A DNA stretch of 64,000 bases from Nonomuraea coxensis DSM 45129 (lineage in GTDB: Bacteria; Actinomycetota; Actinomycetes; Streptosporangiales; Streptosporangiaceae), in the NCBI RefSeq assembly GCF_019397265.1, contig NZ_CP068985.1:6917001-6981000 (forward strand), read 5' to 3'. A model generated the notes under the pieces. The model had not been told where the DNA came from. It saw only the letters and a program-made list of their open reading frames with translations, and made no database searches. Made by a program: the position numbers and the translations under genes. Below are positions 26,586-34,309 of this stretch, piece after piece; within the stretch, counting starts at the first letter, position 1, and every line of letters starts with the position of its first letter.

Positions 26586-27313
26586 TGGCTCTCCTCCGTG
26601 GACGCCAGGATCTCCGCCAGGTGCATCGTCCGCACGCCGGTCTTCTGGCGGCTCAGCGTGCCGCCGATGTGCATGAGGCACGAGTTGTCGGCCGCGCACA
26701 GCACCTCGGCCCCGGTGTCCATGATGTTGCGGGTCTTGTCGGCGCCCATCGCCGCCGAGACCGCCGGGTTCTTCACCGCGAACGTGCCGCCGAAGCCGCA
26801 GCACTCCTCCGCGCCGGGCAGCGGCACCAGCTCCAGGCCGCGCACGTTGCGCAGCAGCCGGGCGGGCCGGTCGCCGAGGCGCAGGCCGCGCAGCGAGTGG
26901 CAGGTCGGGTGGTAGGTGACGCGGTGCGGGAAGTACGCGCCCACGTCCTCGACCTTCAGCACGTCGATCAGGAACTCCGACAGCTCGTGCACCCTGGGCG
27001 CGACCTCGGCGATCGCCGCGGCCCCCTTGCTGCCCGGCCGGGCCAGCTTGGGGTACTGCTCGCGGACCATGGCGGCGCACGACCCCGACGGGGCCACCAC
27101 GGCGTCGTACCCGGCGAACACCTCGGTGAAGTGGCGGGCCAGGCGCACACCCTCCGCGCGGTAGCCGGTGTTGACGTGCATCTGGCCGCAGCACGTCTGG
27201 GCGGCCGGGAAGTCGACCTCGCAGCCGAGCCTGCGCAGCAGGGACACCACGGCCTTGCCGGTGCCGGGGAAGAGCGTGTCGTTCACGCACGTGATGAACA
27301 GGGCGACTCGCAC
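26582..27313 (-). CDS. lutA: Lactate utilisation protein A (CCG-domain Fe-S protein)
   Basis: 243 residues with two cysteine-rich CCG domains (AAQTCCGQMHVNTGY and GAEECCGFGGTFAVKNP), the heterodisulfide-reductase-like modules that hold a non-cubane cluster. First gene of lutABC. It starts 64 bp from the divergent regulator gene, with a double operator in between. Confidence 0.95.
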   Translation of the reverse strand: MRVALFITCVNDTLFPGTGKAVVSLLRRLGCEVDFPAAQTCCGQMHVNTGYRAEGVRLARHFTEVFAGYDAVVAPSGSCAAMVREQYPKLARPGSKGAAAIAEVAPRVHELSEFLIDVLKVEDVGAYFPHRVTYHPTCHSLRGLRLGDRPARLLRNVRGLELVPLPGAEECCGFGGTFAVKNPAVSAAMGADKTRNIMDTGAEVLCAADNSCLMHIGGTLSRQKTGVRTMHLAEILASTEESQ

Positions 27314-27333
27314 GTCTCTCCTCTCGAAAGGTA

Positions 27334-27360
27334 TGGTCTGACCACAGTATGGTCAGACCA
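27334..27360. promoter_or_regulatory. Double GntR/FadR-type operator between lutA and its regulator
   Basis: Two 11-bp palindromes, TGGTCTGACCA (27334-27344) and TGGTCAGACCA (27350-27360), differ only in the central base and are spaced 16 bp apart. They fit the TGGTC-N-GACCA type of site bound by FadR/LldR regulators. Position suggests control of both divergent transcripts. Confidence 0.8.
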
Positions 27361-27376
27361 TAGCAGGGAGGTCCCG

Positions 27377-28078
27377 GTGGACGGCAGCGGGTGGGGGCCG
27401 GTGAAGCGCACGCGCACGTTCGAGGACGTTCTCGCGCAGATCGAGCGGCGCATCGCCGAGGACGGCCTCACGGCCGGCGACCGCCTGCCCGCCGAGCGCC
27501 GGCTCGCCGAGCAGCTCGGCGTCAGCCGCTCGTCGGTGCGTGAGGCGATGCGCGTGCTGGAGACGCTGGGCGTGGTCTCCTCCCAGGTCGGACGCGGCCC
27601 CGACGCGGGCGCGGTGCTGATCGCCCGCCCCGACTCGGCCATGACCGGCCTGCTGCGGCTGCACCTCGGCCTGGCCACCCTGGAGCTGCGCGAGGTCATC
27701 GACACCCGGCACATGATCGAGCAGTGGGCCGCCTCCCGCGCCGCCGCGGGCCGGACCGGCGCCGAGGCGCTGGCCGCCGCCCTCGCCGGCATGGACGGCG
27801 CGCGCACCGCCGAGGAGTTCGTCGAGCACGACACCGCCTTCCACTGCGCGCTCGCGGACGCCTCGGGCAACCGGCTCGTCTCCGCCGTCATGCGCTCGCT
27901 CCGGGACACGATGCGCAGATTCTCGGTCGAGGCGGTCGAGCGCCTCGGCGACACCGCGGTCCTGCGCGCCGGGCACGTGCGCATCCTGGCCGCGATCGAG
28001 GCGGGCGATCCCGGCGAGGCCGCCGCGGCCGTGTCGGACCACCTCGCCGACGCCTACCCCGAGCTGTTCACTCACTGA
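27377..28078 (+). CDS. FadR-subfamily GntR regulator, probable lactate regulator
   Basis: 233 residues. Winged helix about residues 10-80 (GDRLPAERRLAEQLGVSRSSVREAMRVLETLGVV), then an FCD all-helical ligand domain (VIDTRHMIEQWAASRAA, EHDTAFHCALADASGN, HVRILAAIEAGDPGEA) with the His residues used for a metal. GTG 27377 has GGGAGG just upstream. Divergent from lutABC with two operators between, so it is probably the LldR/LutR-type lactate-responsive repressor. Its end overlaps the convergent sulfatase by 7 bp. Confidence 0.88.
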   Translation: MDGSGWGPVKRTRTFEDVLAQIERRIAEDGLTAGDRLPAERRLAEQLGVSRSSVREAMRVLETLGVVSSQVGRGPDAGAVLIARPDSAMTGLLRLHLGLATLELREVIDTRHMIEQWAASRAAAGRTGAEALAAALAGMDGARTAEEFVEHDTAFHCALADASGNRLVSAVMRSLRDTMRRFSVEAVERLGDTAVLRAGHVRILAAIEAGDPGEAAAAVSDHLADAYPELFTH

Positions 28079-29538
28079 CGCACGTCGGCCTGCCGGCAGG
28101 TCGCGCCCGAGCAGGCCGCCATCGCGTCCAGCCGGGCGTCCAGGCTCGCCAGCAGCGTGGCGTCGGCCGTGGCCGCGAGGTTCTGCAACTGGTACGGATC
28201 CGTCCGCAGGTCGTAGAGCTGCTTCTCGCCGGTGACGTAGCGGACGTAGGTGTGGTGCTCGGTGCGCAGCGCCTGGTAGGCGGGCACCGGCGTCTGCCTG
28301 GCCGAGGACCGCTTGGTCGGCCGGTTGAACTCGATGAGCGCGTTGTGCCGCCACACCGCCGGTTTGCACCCCTTGAGCAGCGGCTTCAGCGACCGCCCCT
28401 CCGCGAACGGGGGCAGCGTGGCCCCGCCCAGGTCGGCGACGGTCGCCGCGAGGTCCACCGTGGCGCCCATCTGGGCGATCCGCGATCCGGCCCGGACGCC
28501 GGGCCCGCGCACCACCAGCGGGATCCTGATCGCCTCCTCGTACGGCGTGGTCTTGCCCTGCGGCAGCCGGTGGGTGCCGAGGTGGAAGCCGTTGTCGGAG
28601 GTGAACAGGATGTAGGTGTCGTCGAGGTGCCCGGTCTCGCGCAGCGCGTCGACGACGGCGCCGACCAGGTCGTCCACGCCGAGCATCGCGCGCAGCCTGG
28701 CGCGGTGGCGGCGGTCCACGGCGTCGATCTGCTCCTGGGACAGCGGGAGCCTGCCGCGCAGCCACAGCGGCTCGCGGCTGACGTCGGCCTGGTTGAACGA
28801 CGGCGTCCGGGGCGCGGTGACGTGCGGGAACGCCTCCTCGTGGCGCCAGGCGGGGTTGGCCGGGTTGTGCGGCGCGATCGGCGCCAGGTAGAGGAAGAAC
28901 GGCTTGCCCGAGCTCTTGACGAACTCCCGGCTCTTCTCGGCCAGCACGTCCGACAGGTAGTCCTCCTGGCTCCAGCCGTGCTCGGTCAGTGAGCCGTTCT
29001 CGTTGAGCCGGTAGCCGTACTCCTCGTAGAGGTTGGTGACCGGGACGGCCCACTCGTCCCAGCCGGGCGGCACGTACGTGTCGGTGGCGGTGCGCCCCGG
29101 ATAGTGGTTGAGGAACTTGCCCATCAGCGCGGTGCGGTAGCCGGCCTCCCGCATCCAGGTGCCGATCGTGGAGCGTTCCAGGCCGAGGGTGTGGAACCGG
29201 TCGAAGCCGCCCTCCGGCGCGGTGTTGGTCAGCACGCCGTGGCTGTGGACGTACTGGGAGCGCAGGATCGACGCCCGCGACGGGCAGCACCAGGAGTTCG
29301 TCACGAAGAACCGGTCGAAGGTGGCGCCCTGGCGCACCAGGTGCCGGGTGATCTGCGGGAAGTACGCCAGCGTGCCCGCCTCCAGGTCGTCCGTGACGAT
29401 GAGGACGATGTTCGGCCGCGACGCGCTCGCGGCGACCAGAGGCTCGGCCGCGGGGAGCAGCAGGAGCAGGACGCAGGCTACGCGACAGAGACCTTTGACC
29501 ACGGACTGTGACTTCCCCGGGGGATCCTCCATTGACAC
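28072..29538 (-). CDS. Secreted sulfatase (arylsulfatase family)
   Basis: About 488 residues. A hydrophobic export signal (CRVACVLLLLLPAAEPLVAAS) is followed by the alkaline-phosphatase-like fold: NIVLIVTDDLEAG (metal Asp pair), the C-x-P-S-R motif at Cys84-Arg88 whose Cys is converted to formylglycine, ALMGKFLNHYP, FTSDNGFHLGTHRLPQGKTTPYEE. It would hydrolyse sulfate esters outside the cell. The start is unsure: GTG 29538, ATG 29532, or GTG 29502, which gives the most typical signal peptide. A formylglycine-generating enzyme is not in the window. Confidence 0.9.
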   Translation of the reverse strand: MSMEDPPGKSQSVVKGLCRVACVLLLLLPAAEPLVAASASRPNIVLIVTDDLEAGTLAYFPQITRHLVRQGATFDRFFVTNSWCCPSRASILRSQYVHSHGVLTNTAPEGGFDRFHTLGLERSTIGTWMREAGYRTALMGKFLNHYPGRTATDTYVPPGWDEWAVPVTNLYEEYGYRLNENGSLTEHGWSQEDYLSDVLAEKSREFVKSSGKPFFLYLAPIAPHNPANPAWRHEEAFPHVTAPRTPSFNQADVSREPLWLRGRLPLSQEQIDAVDRRHRARLRAMLGVDDLVGAVVDALRETGHLDDTYILFTSDNGFHLGTHRLPQGKTTPYEEAIRIPLVVRGPGVRAGSRIAQMGATVDLAATVADLGGATLPPFAEGRSLKPLLKGCKPAVWRHNALIEFNRPTKRSSARQTPVPAYQALRTEHHTYVRYVTGEKQLYDLRTDPYQLQNLAATADATLLASLDARLDAMAACSGATCRQADVRQ

Positions 29539-29584
29539 CCGGCCCCCGCCCAGGGGTAATAGAACTTCATTCCGGAGGTGTCAC

Positions 29585-30586
29585 ATGAAGCTCGGGCTCC
29601 AGTTGGGCTACTGGCAGCGCAACGCCGACGACGCGACCGCATCCGTGCTGGCCGCCGAGCGCCTCGGCTACGACTCGGTGTGGACGGCGGAGGCGTACGG
29701 CAGCGACGCGTTCACCCCGCTCGCCTGGTACGGCGCGCGGACCAGCCGCATCAAGCTCGGCACGTCGGTCGCCCAGTTGTCGGCCAGGCCGCCGGTGACG
29801 ACCGCCATGACGGCCATGACCCTCGACCACCTGACCGGCGGCCGGCTGCTGCTCGGCGTGGGCGCCTCGGGCCCGCAGGTGGTCGAGGGCTGGTACGGCC
29901 AGCCGTTCGCCAGGCCCCTCGCCAGGACCCGCGAGTACGTCGAGATCATGCGCAAGGTCTGGCGCCGCGAGGAGCCGGTCACCGGCGACGGCCCCCACTA
30001 CCCGCTGCCGCTGCCGGACGGCCTCGGCAAGCCGCTCAAGCTCATCACCCACCCGCTGCGCCCCGACATCCCCGTCTACCTGGGCGCGGAGGGCCCCAAG
30101 AACGTCGCGCTCGCCGCCGAGGTCGCCCAGGGCTGGCTGCCGCTGTTCGCCTTCCCCGAGAAGATCGAGGAGATGTACGGCGGCGCGCTCGCCGGCGCGC
30201 CCGCGGGCTTCGACGTGGCCGCCATGGTGACGGTGGTCGTCTCCGACGACGTACGGGCCGCCCTCGACGGCGTGAAGCTCATGCTCGCCCTCTACATCGG
30301 CGGCATGGGCGCCCGGCACCGCAACTTCCACGCCGACATCATCGGCCGCATGGGCTACGCCGAGGCCGCCGAGCACATCCAGTCGCTCTACCTGGCCGGG
30401 CGCAAGGACGAGGCGTTCCTGGCGATCCCCGACGAGCTGGCCGACGGCATCTCGCTCGTCGGCCCGCCCGGCCGCATCAAGGAGCGCCTGGAGCTGTGGC
30501 GCAAGAGCCCGGTGACGAGCCTGCTCGTCATGGGCCCGCGCGACGAGCCCACGCTGAAGCTGGTCCGCGACCTGGTCCTCGGTTAG
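29585..30586 (+). CDS. LLM-class F420-dependent oxidoreductase
   Basis: 333 residues of the bacterial luciferase-like TIM barrel: MKLGLQLGYWQRNADDATASVLAAERLGYDSVW cut to its core shows the first strand and helix, then SRIKLGTSVAQLSARPPVTTAMTAM-type strand 3 and GGRLLLGVGASGPQVVEGWYG, the usual F420 site. F420-type rather than FMN-type is inferred from the actinobacterial subfamily pattern. GGAGGTG lies just before ATG 29585. TTGACA (29533-29538) and a TAATAG (about 29558) could be its promoter but their spacing is 19 bp. Confidence 0.88.
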   Translation: MKLGLQLGYWQRNADDATASVLAAERLGYDSVWTAEAYGSDAFTPLAWYGARTSRIKLGTSVAQLSARPPVTTAMTAMTLDHLTGGRLLLGVGASGPQVVEGWYGQPFARPLARTREYVEIMRKVWRREEPVTGDGPHYPLPLPDGLGKPLKLITHPLRPDIPVYLGAEGPKNVALAAEVAQGWLPLFAFPEKIEEMYGGALAGAPAGFDVAAMVTVVVSDDVRAALDGVKLMLALYIGGMGARHRNFHADIIGRMGYAEAAEHIQSLYLAGRKDEAFLAIPDELADGISLVGPPGRIKERLELWRKSPVTSLLVMGPRDEPTLKLVRDLVLG

Positions 30587-30591
30587 TCGCG

Positions 30592-32526
30592 TCAGTCCGG
30601 GCGGGGCGCCGGGTCGGCCGTGACCGACCTCAGCAGCGGCCGGCTCAGCGCCCCCGCCCCGAGCACCCCGGCGAACCCGAGCACCACGCAGACCGTCAGC
30701 GTGACGACCCCCGCCACGCTGATCCCGCCGATCATGAACGGCGTCGCGCAGAACGCCCCCACCAGGATCGCGCCGCCGCCCATCACCCCCAGCGGGATCA
30801 GCGTCTCGGCCCGCCTGGCCCGGTCCAGCACCTCCAGAGGCGTCCCGGCCAGCCGCAGCAGCCCGTACGTCTGCCGCCGGTCGAGGACCGACGAGGCGGC
30901 CGTGATGCCCGCGCTCGCGATCGCCACCAGGAACGACACCGACAGCACCACGATCGTGCCCACCCGCACGTCGAGCAGGATCTGCTCACCGAAGCGCCCC
31001 TCGTCGGCCTCGGTCGTCGGGGTCCGCCCGGGGACGAGCCCGGCGAGCGCCGTACGCGCCCGGTCCAGGGCCGCGGCGTCGAGCGGGCCCGACGGCGCGG
31101 CGACGACGGTCCGCTTGACGACCGTGACCGCGGCGGGCACCTCCGCCGCCGCCAGCCGCTCGCGGGCCTGCCCGGCCACCTGCTCGGCCTGCCCGGCGGG
31201 CGCGAGGACGCGGAGCTGGAGCGGCCCGCTCTCCCCCGCGAACGCGCCCGGGCTCAGCAGGCCGAGGAAGCCCGCCACGAACCCGGTCAGCGCCACCCCG
31301 CTCACCGTCCGCCAGGCCGAGCGCGGATCGTCCACCAGCCTGCGCCCGGCCAGCAGCCGGGCGGGGCCGCGCGCCGTGCCCGCCGTGATCCGGCCGATGA
31401 GGCCCACCACCCATGGCCCGGCCAGGTTCAGGCACAGGAACGCGAGCGCCAGCGCCACGGCCACGATCGCCACGCTGGTCCCCTGGGTCAGGATCGGGAA
31501 CGCGGCCAGCACCGCGAGCAGCGCGAGCACCCGGACGAAACGCATGCCGGGCGGCGTCTCGCGCCTGGCCACGCCGAGCGGGCTCACCACGACCCGGCGC
31601 AGCCCCGCGACCGCCGACAGCCCCACCAGCAGCGGCACCGCCACCAGCACCCCGGCCAGCGCCGCCAGGCCGGGGAACAGGTCACCGGCGAACCAGGCGC
31701 CGCCCTGGATCTCGATCCGCGCCAGCAGCGGCACGGCCAGCGCGAACGCCACCGCCCCCGCCAGCGCGCCGGCCAGCGCCACGAGCACCGCCTCGGCCAC
31801 CGTCATCCGCACCACCTGCCCCGGCGTCGCGCCGACCAGCCGGAGCGCGGCCAGCCGCCGGTCCCGCCTGGCCACCGTGAGCCGGGCCGCCGCGCCCCCG
31901 AACACCAGCAGCGGCACGACCATGAGCACGCTCGCGATGACCGCGAGCACCTTGTACGCCTCCGCGTCCTCGCTCGGCGTCCCCGCGAGGCTCGCGACCC
32001 GGACCGGCGGCTTGCCCACGATCCAGTCGTCACTGCGCTCCGCGGTCATCGCCGGCGCGTCCGGCGCGTGGCCGACGACCGCGACCAGCTCACCGGGATG
32101 CACCAGGGCCTCGTCCCCCAGGACGCCCGCCCGGCGCGGATGACGATCGCCCAGCTCGGCGGGCGGCAGCTCGCGGGCCAGCTCCGCGAGCGCGGGCGAC
32201 AGCCACGTCTCCCCCGGCTTCGGGAAGCGCGGCAGGCCGGGCGGCGGAGGGGCGTCCGGCCGGAGCGCGGCCAGGTCCACGACGGTGATCACCTGGTCGC
32301 GTACGTAGTCGAAGCGGGACGCCTCGATGGCGACCGCGCCCTGGGCGGCCGGCACCGGGTTGCGCCAGGCGCCGCGCTCGGCGCGGGCGTCGAAGGCCAG
32401 GTTCGCGGCCACGGCGAACAGCAGCAGCGCCGTGGACACGGCGACGGCCCCCATCGTCAGCCAGACGCCCAGGAGCCCCTTGCGCCCGCCGCCCTTGAGC
32501 AGCCGCCACGTCAGGTCCAGGTTCAC
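30592..32526 (-). CDS. ABC transporter permease, FtsX/MacB type
   Basis: About 644 residues. One N-terminal helix, a large extracytoplasmic domain, three helices of FtsX type around VIASVLMVVPLLVFGGAAARL and ALRLVGATPGQVVRMTVAEAVLVALAGALAG, then a second set near the C-terminus (LLRLAGTPLEVLDRARRAETL). This duplicated layout is typical of actinobacterial antimicrobial-peptide or lipoprotein exporters. The GTG start at 32526 overlaps the ATPase stop (GTGA). Divergent from the Cys-rich peptide gene, it could give immunity or act in release. Confidence 0.85.
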   Translation of the reverse strand: MNLDLTWRLLKGGGRKGLLGVWLTMGAVAVSTALLLFAVAANLAFDARAERGAWRNPVPAAQGAVAIEASRFDYVRDQVITVVDLAALRPDAPPPPGLPRFPKPGETWLSPALAELARELPPAELGDRHPRRAGVLGDEALVHPGELVAVVGHAPDAPAMTAERSDDWIVGKPPVRVASLAGTPSEDAEAYKVLAVIASVLMVVPLLVFGGAAARLTVARRDRRLAALRLVGATPGQVVRMTVAEAVLVALAGALAGAVAFALAVPLLARIEIQGGAWFAGDLFPGLAALAGVLVAVPLLVGLSAVAGLRRVVVSPLGVARRETPPGMRFVRVLALLAVLAAFPILTQGTSVAIVAVALALAFLCLNLAGPWVVGLIGRITAGTARGPARLLAGRRLVDDPRSAWRTVSGVALTGFVAGFLGLLSPGAFAGESGPLQLRVLAPAGQAEQVAGQARERLAAAEVPAAVTVVKRTVVAAPSGPLDAAALDRARTALAGLVPGRTPTTEADEGRFGEQILLDVRVGTIVVLSVSFLVAIASAGITAASSVLDRRQTYGLLRLAGTPLEVLDRARRAETLIPLGVMGGGAILVGAFCATPFMIGGISVAGVVTLTVCVVLGFAGVLGAGALSRPLLRSVTADPAPRPD

Positions 32527-33203
32527 GCCGTCGCTCCGCTCATCGTCACGAGGCGGCCGTCGCGGACCTCCACGGTGCGGTCGCACCAGGCGGCCACGTT
32601 CGGGTCGTGGGTGACGACGATCAGCGAGGCGTCGTTGTGCCGGGTCGCCTCGACCAGGAGCCGCATCGTGTCCTGCCCGGTCCGCTGGTCGAGCGCCCCG
32701 GTCGGCTCGTCGGCGAACACCACCGCCGGCCTGGTCACCAGCGCCCTCGCGATGGCCACCCGCTGCGCCTGCCCGCCGGACAGCTCGCCCGGCCGCCGCG
32801 TCTCCATGCCCGGCAGGCCGAGCGGCGCGAACCACTCGCGGGCCTGCCGGACCGCCCGCTGCCGGGGCACGCCGCCCAGCATGAGCGGCAGGGCCACGTT
32901 CTCCTCGGCCGGCAGCTCGGGCAGGAGCTGGCCGAACTGGAAGACGAAGCCGAAGCGGGTGCGCCGCAGCGCGCTGCGGCCGCGCTCCCCCATCCTGTCG
33001 ATGCGCTGCCCCAGCAGGTGCACCTCGCCCTCGTCCGGCCGCATGATGCCGGCCAGGCAGTGGAGCAGGGTGGACTTGCCCGACCCGCTCGGCCCCATGA
33101 TCGCCACGGCCTCGCCGCCCCGCACCGCGATGTCCACCCCGCCGAGGGCGACCGTCTGCCCGAACCGCTTCACCAGGGCCCGTCCCACCAGCACGTCGTT
33201 CAT
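32523..33203 (-). CDS. ABC transporter ATP-binding protein (MacB/LolD type)
   Basis: 226 residues. Walker A GPSGSGKSTLL, Q-loop FQFGQLLPELPAEENV, signature LSGGQAQRVAIARAL, Walker B VVFADEPTGALD, switch His THD. The ALPLMLGG and DEPTGALD features are those of the MacB/LolD/FtsE group, matching its FtsX-type partner, with which it overlaps by GTGA. ATG 33203 has GAGAGG upstream. The 182-bp gap to the peptide gene is shared by both promoters. Confidence 0.92.
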   Translation of the reverse strand: MNDVLVGRALVKRFGQTVALGGVDIAVRGGEAVAIMGPSGSGKSTLLHCLAGIMRPDEGEVHLLGQRIDRMGERGRSALRRTRFGFVFQFGQLLPELPAEENVALPLMLGGVPRQRAVRQAREWFAPLGLPGMETRRPGELSGGQAQRVAIARALVTRPAVVFADEPTGALDQRTGQDTMRLLVEATRHNDASLIVVTHDPNVAAWCDRTVEVRDGRLVTMSGATA

Positions 33204-33261
33204 GCCTCTCAGCCTCCCGGCGGGCCCGTACCCGCCGGATCGGCCGTGCGGCCATCCCGTC

Positions 33262-33277
33262 TCGGCCGAACGGCCGA
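33262..33277. promoter_or_regulatory. Perfect 16-bp palindrome between the ABC pair and the Cys-rich peptide gene
   Basis: TCGGCCGAACGGCCGA, 7-bp arms around AA. It is 35 bp upstream of the peptide promoter -35 box and 59 bp upstream of the ABC start on the other strand. A regulator site is plausible, perhaps for the response regulator at 36.7 kb; unproven. Confidence 0.45.
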
Positions 33278-33311
33278 TAACCGTGACGCCGAACGGACCA
33301 GAATTTTCCTC

Positions 33312-33340
33312 TTGATCGCGAAGCACGGCGACCGCATACT
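33312..33340 (+). promoter_or_regulatory. Candidate promoter of the Cys-rich peptide gene
   Basis: TTGATC (33312-33317) and CATACT (33335-33340) with exactly 17 bp between them, a good match to a principal-sigma promoter. The start codon is 46 bp past the -10 box. Confidence 0.6.
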
Positions 33341-33385
33341 TCGGGTGATCCCCCCGCCCCAGGGGACGAGCTGAAGGAGTCATCC

Positions 33386-33589
33386 TTGGTCTCACTCATC
33401 CAGAAACTCAGCGACCAGATGCTCGGCTGGCTGGTGCCGAAGGCCGAAGCCGCCGCCGGAAGCTGCACCTGCAACTGCAGCTACAGCCCTCCCTACTCCT
33501 GCAAGAACTGCACACGCTGCTACCGCTGCACCGACTGCACGGCCGGCGGCAACTGCCTGCAGTGCCACACCGCGTCGGCCTGCTGCTGA
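33386..33589 (+). CDS. 12-cysteine small secreted peptide precursor (unrecognised family)
   Basis: 67 residues from a TTG start with AAGGAG (33374-33379) 6 bp before it. Residues 1-25 form an amphipathic leader (VSLIQKLSDQMLGWLVPKA) ending in an Ala-rich AEAAAG stretch that could be a peptidase cut site. The remaining 42 residues hold 12 cysteines (27, 29, 31, 39, 42, 45, 48, 51, 57, 60, 66, 67): CxCxC, then a ladder of five Cys spaced CxxC, another CxxC, and a terminal CC. An even number fits six disulfides. The genes behind it encode a thioredoxin, an exporter and a signal peptidase. I know no named family; a metal-binding (metallothionein-like) role is the alternative. Confidence 0.85.
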   Translation: MVSLIQKLSDQMLGWLVPKAEAAAGSCTCNCSYSPPYSCKNCTRCYRCTDCTAGGNCLQCHTASACC

Positions 33590-33619
33590 CCGAACCGCGA
33601 CCTACCTGGCGATCCGCCA

Positions 33620-33652
33620 TCGCGTCGGCCCTGCGTCCCAGGGCCGACGCGA
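33620..33652 (+). terminator. Strong stem-loop after the peptide gene (attenuator or RNA-processing site)
   Basis: A perfect 14-bp stem (33620-33633 with 33639-33652) closes a 5-nt loop; the arm reads TCGCGTCGGCCCTG. It begins 31 bp after the peptide stop codon and precedes the thioredoxin gene by about 105 bp. No U-tract. Partial termination here would make much more peptide mRNA than transporter mRNA, as in many peptide operons (inference). Confidence 0.75.
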
Positions 33653-33757
33653 CGCTCGCCGGGCTGGTCGCGGTGCTGCTGATCCGGATCGACGACCTGA
33701 TCGAATCGTTCGCGCCCCCCGCCCTCGGCGGTGACAGGGCGCGGGGAGGGACTCTCC

Positions 33758-34309
33758 ATGGCCATCCTGGTCGCCGCAGTGATCCTGGTCGGGGCGCTGT
33801 GCCTCCTGGATCTGCTCCTGACGTTCGGCGTCGTCCGCAGGCTCCGGGAGCACACCACCCAGCTGGAAGGGCTGCTCAACACCGTCGGCACGAGCGATCC
33901 CGCACGCATGCTGGGCAAGACGGTCGGCGAGTTCGCCGCCACGACCACCGACGGCGAGCCGGTCGCCCGGGCCCTGCTGAGCGGCGAGACCGTGGTCGCC
34001 TTCTTCAGCCCGACGTGCGGCCCCTGCAAGGAGAAGGCGCCGGCGTTCGCCGAGCTGGTACGGGAGAACGCCCTCGACCGGCAGCAGGTCCTGGCCGTCG
34101 TGGCGGGCGACGGCGGCGACGAGGCCGCGGCGATGACCCGGCTGCTGGAGCCGGCCGCGCGGGTCGTCCTGGACCACGGCGGCGAGGGGTCGCTGGCCGA
34201 GGCGTTCCAGATCTCCGCCTTCCCGACGTTCTGCCTGGTCGACGCCGAGGGCGTGGTGCGGGTGGTGGACTCCGACAGCGCCCGGTTCCTGGTCCCGGCC
34301 GAGGCGTGA
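33758..34309 (+). CDS. Membrane-anchored thioredoxin-like protein (TlpA/MauD type)
   Basis: 183 residues. One N-terminal membrane helix (AILVAAVILVGALCLLDLLL) anchors an extracytoplasmic thioredoxin fold with the redox motif CGPC at Cys87-Cys90 (FFSPTCGPCKEKAPAF) and the cis-Pro loop SAFPTFCLVD. MauD proteins of this type help form the six disulfides of the methylamine dehydrogenase small subunit; here a 12-Cys peptide is encoded just upstream. No MauE/DsbB-like partner is in the cluster. ATG 33758 has GGGGAGGGA upstream. It overlaps the exporter gene by GTGA. Confidence 0.88.
   Translation: MAILVAAVILVGALCLLDLLLTFGVVRRLREHTTQLEGLLNTVGTSDPARMLGKTVGEFAATTTDGEPVARALLSGETVVAFFSPTCGPCKEKAPAFAELVRENALDRQQVLAVVAGDGGDEAAAMTRLLEPAARVVLDHGGEGSLAEAFQISAFPTFCLVDAEGVVRVVDSDSARFLVPAEA

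Noticed and set aside
33386..33589. Lanthipeptide, lasso or sactipeptide precursor
   Set aside because: No LanB/LanM, lasso cyclase/protease or radical SAM gene adjoins; the LanC-like gene is 27 kb away on the other strand. A disulfide-rich peptide fits the neighbours better.
33562..34305. Open frame running from the end of the Cys-rich peptide gene into the ABC exporter, giving an 867-residue protein
   Set aside because: The first 248 residues have no homology pattern, run over the hairpin and the thioredoxin gene, and the exporter has a normal GTG start at 34306 overlapping the thioredoxin stop.
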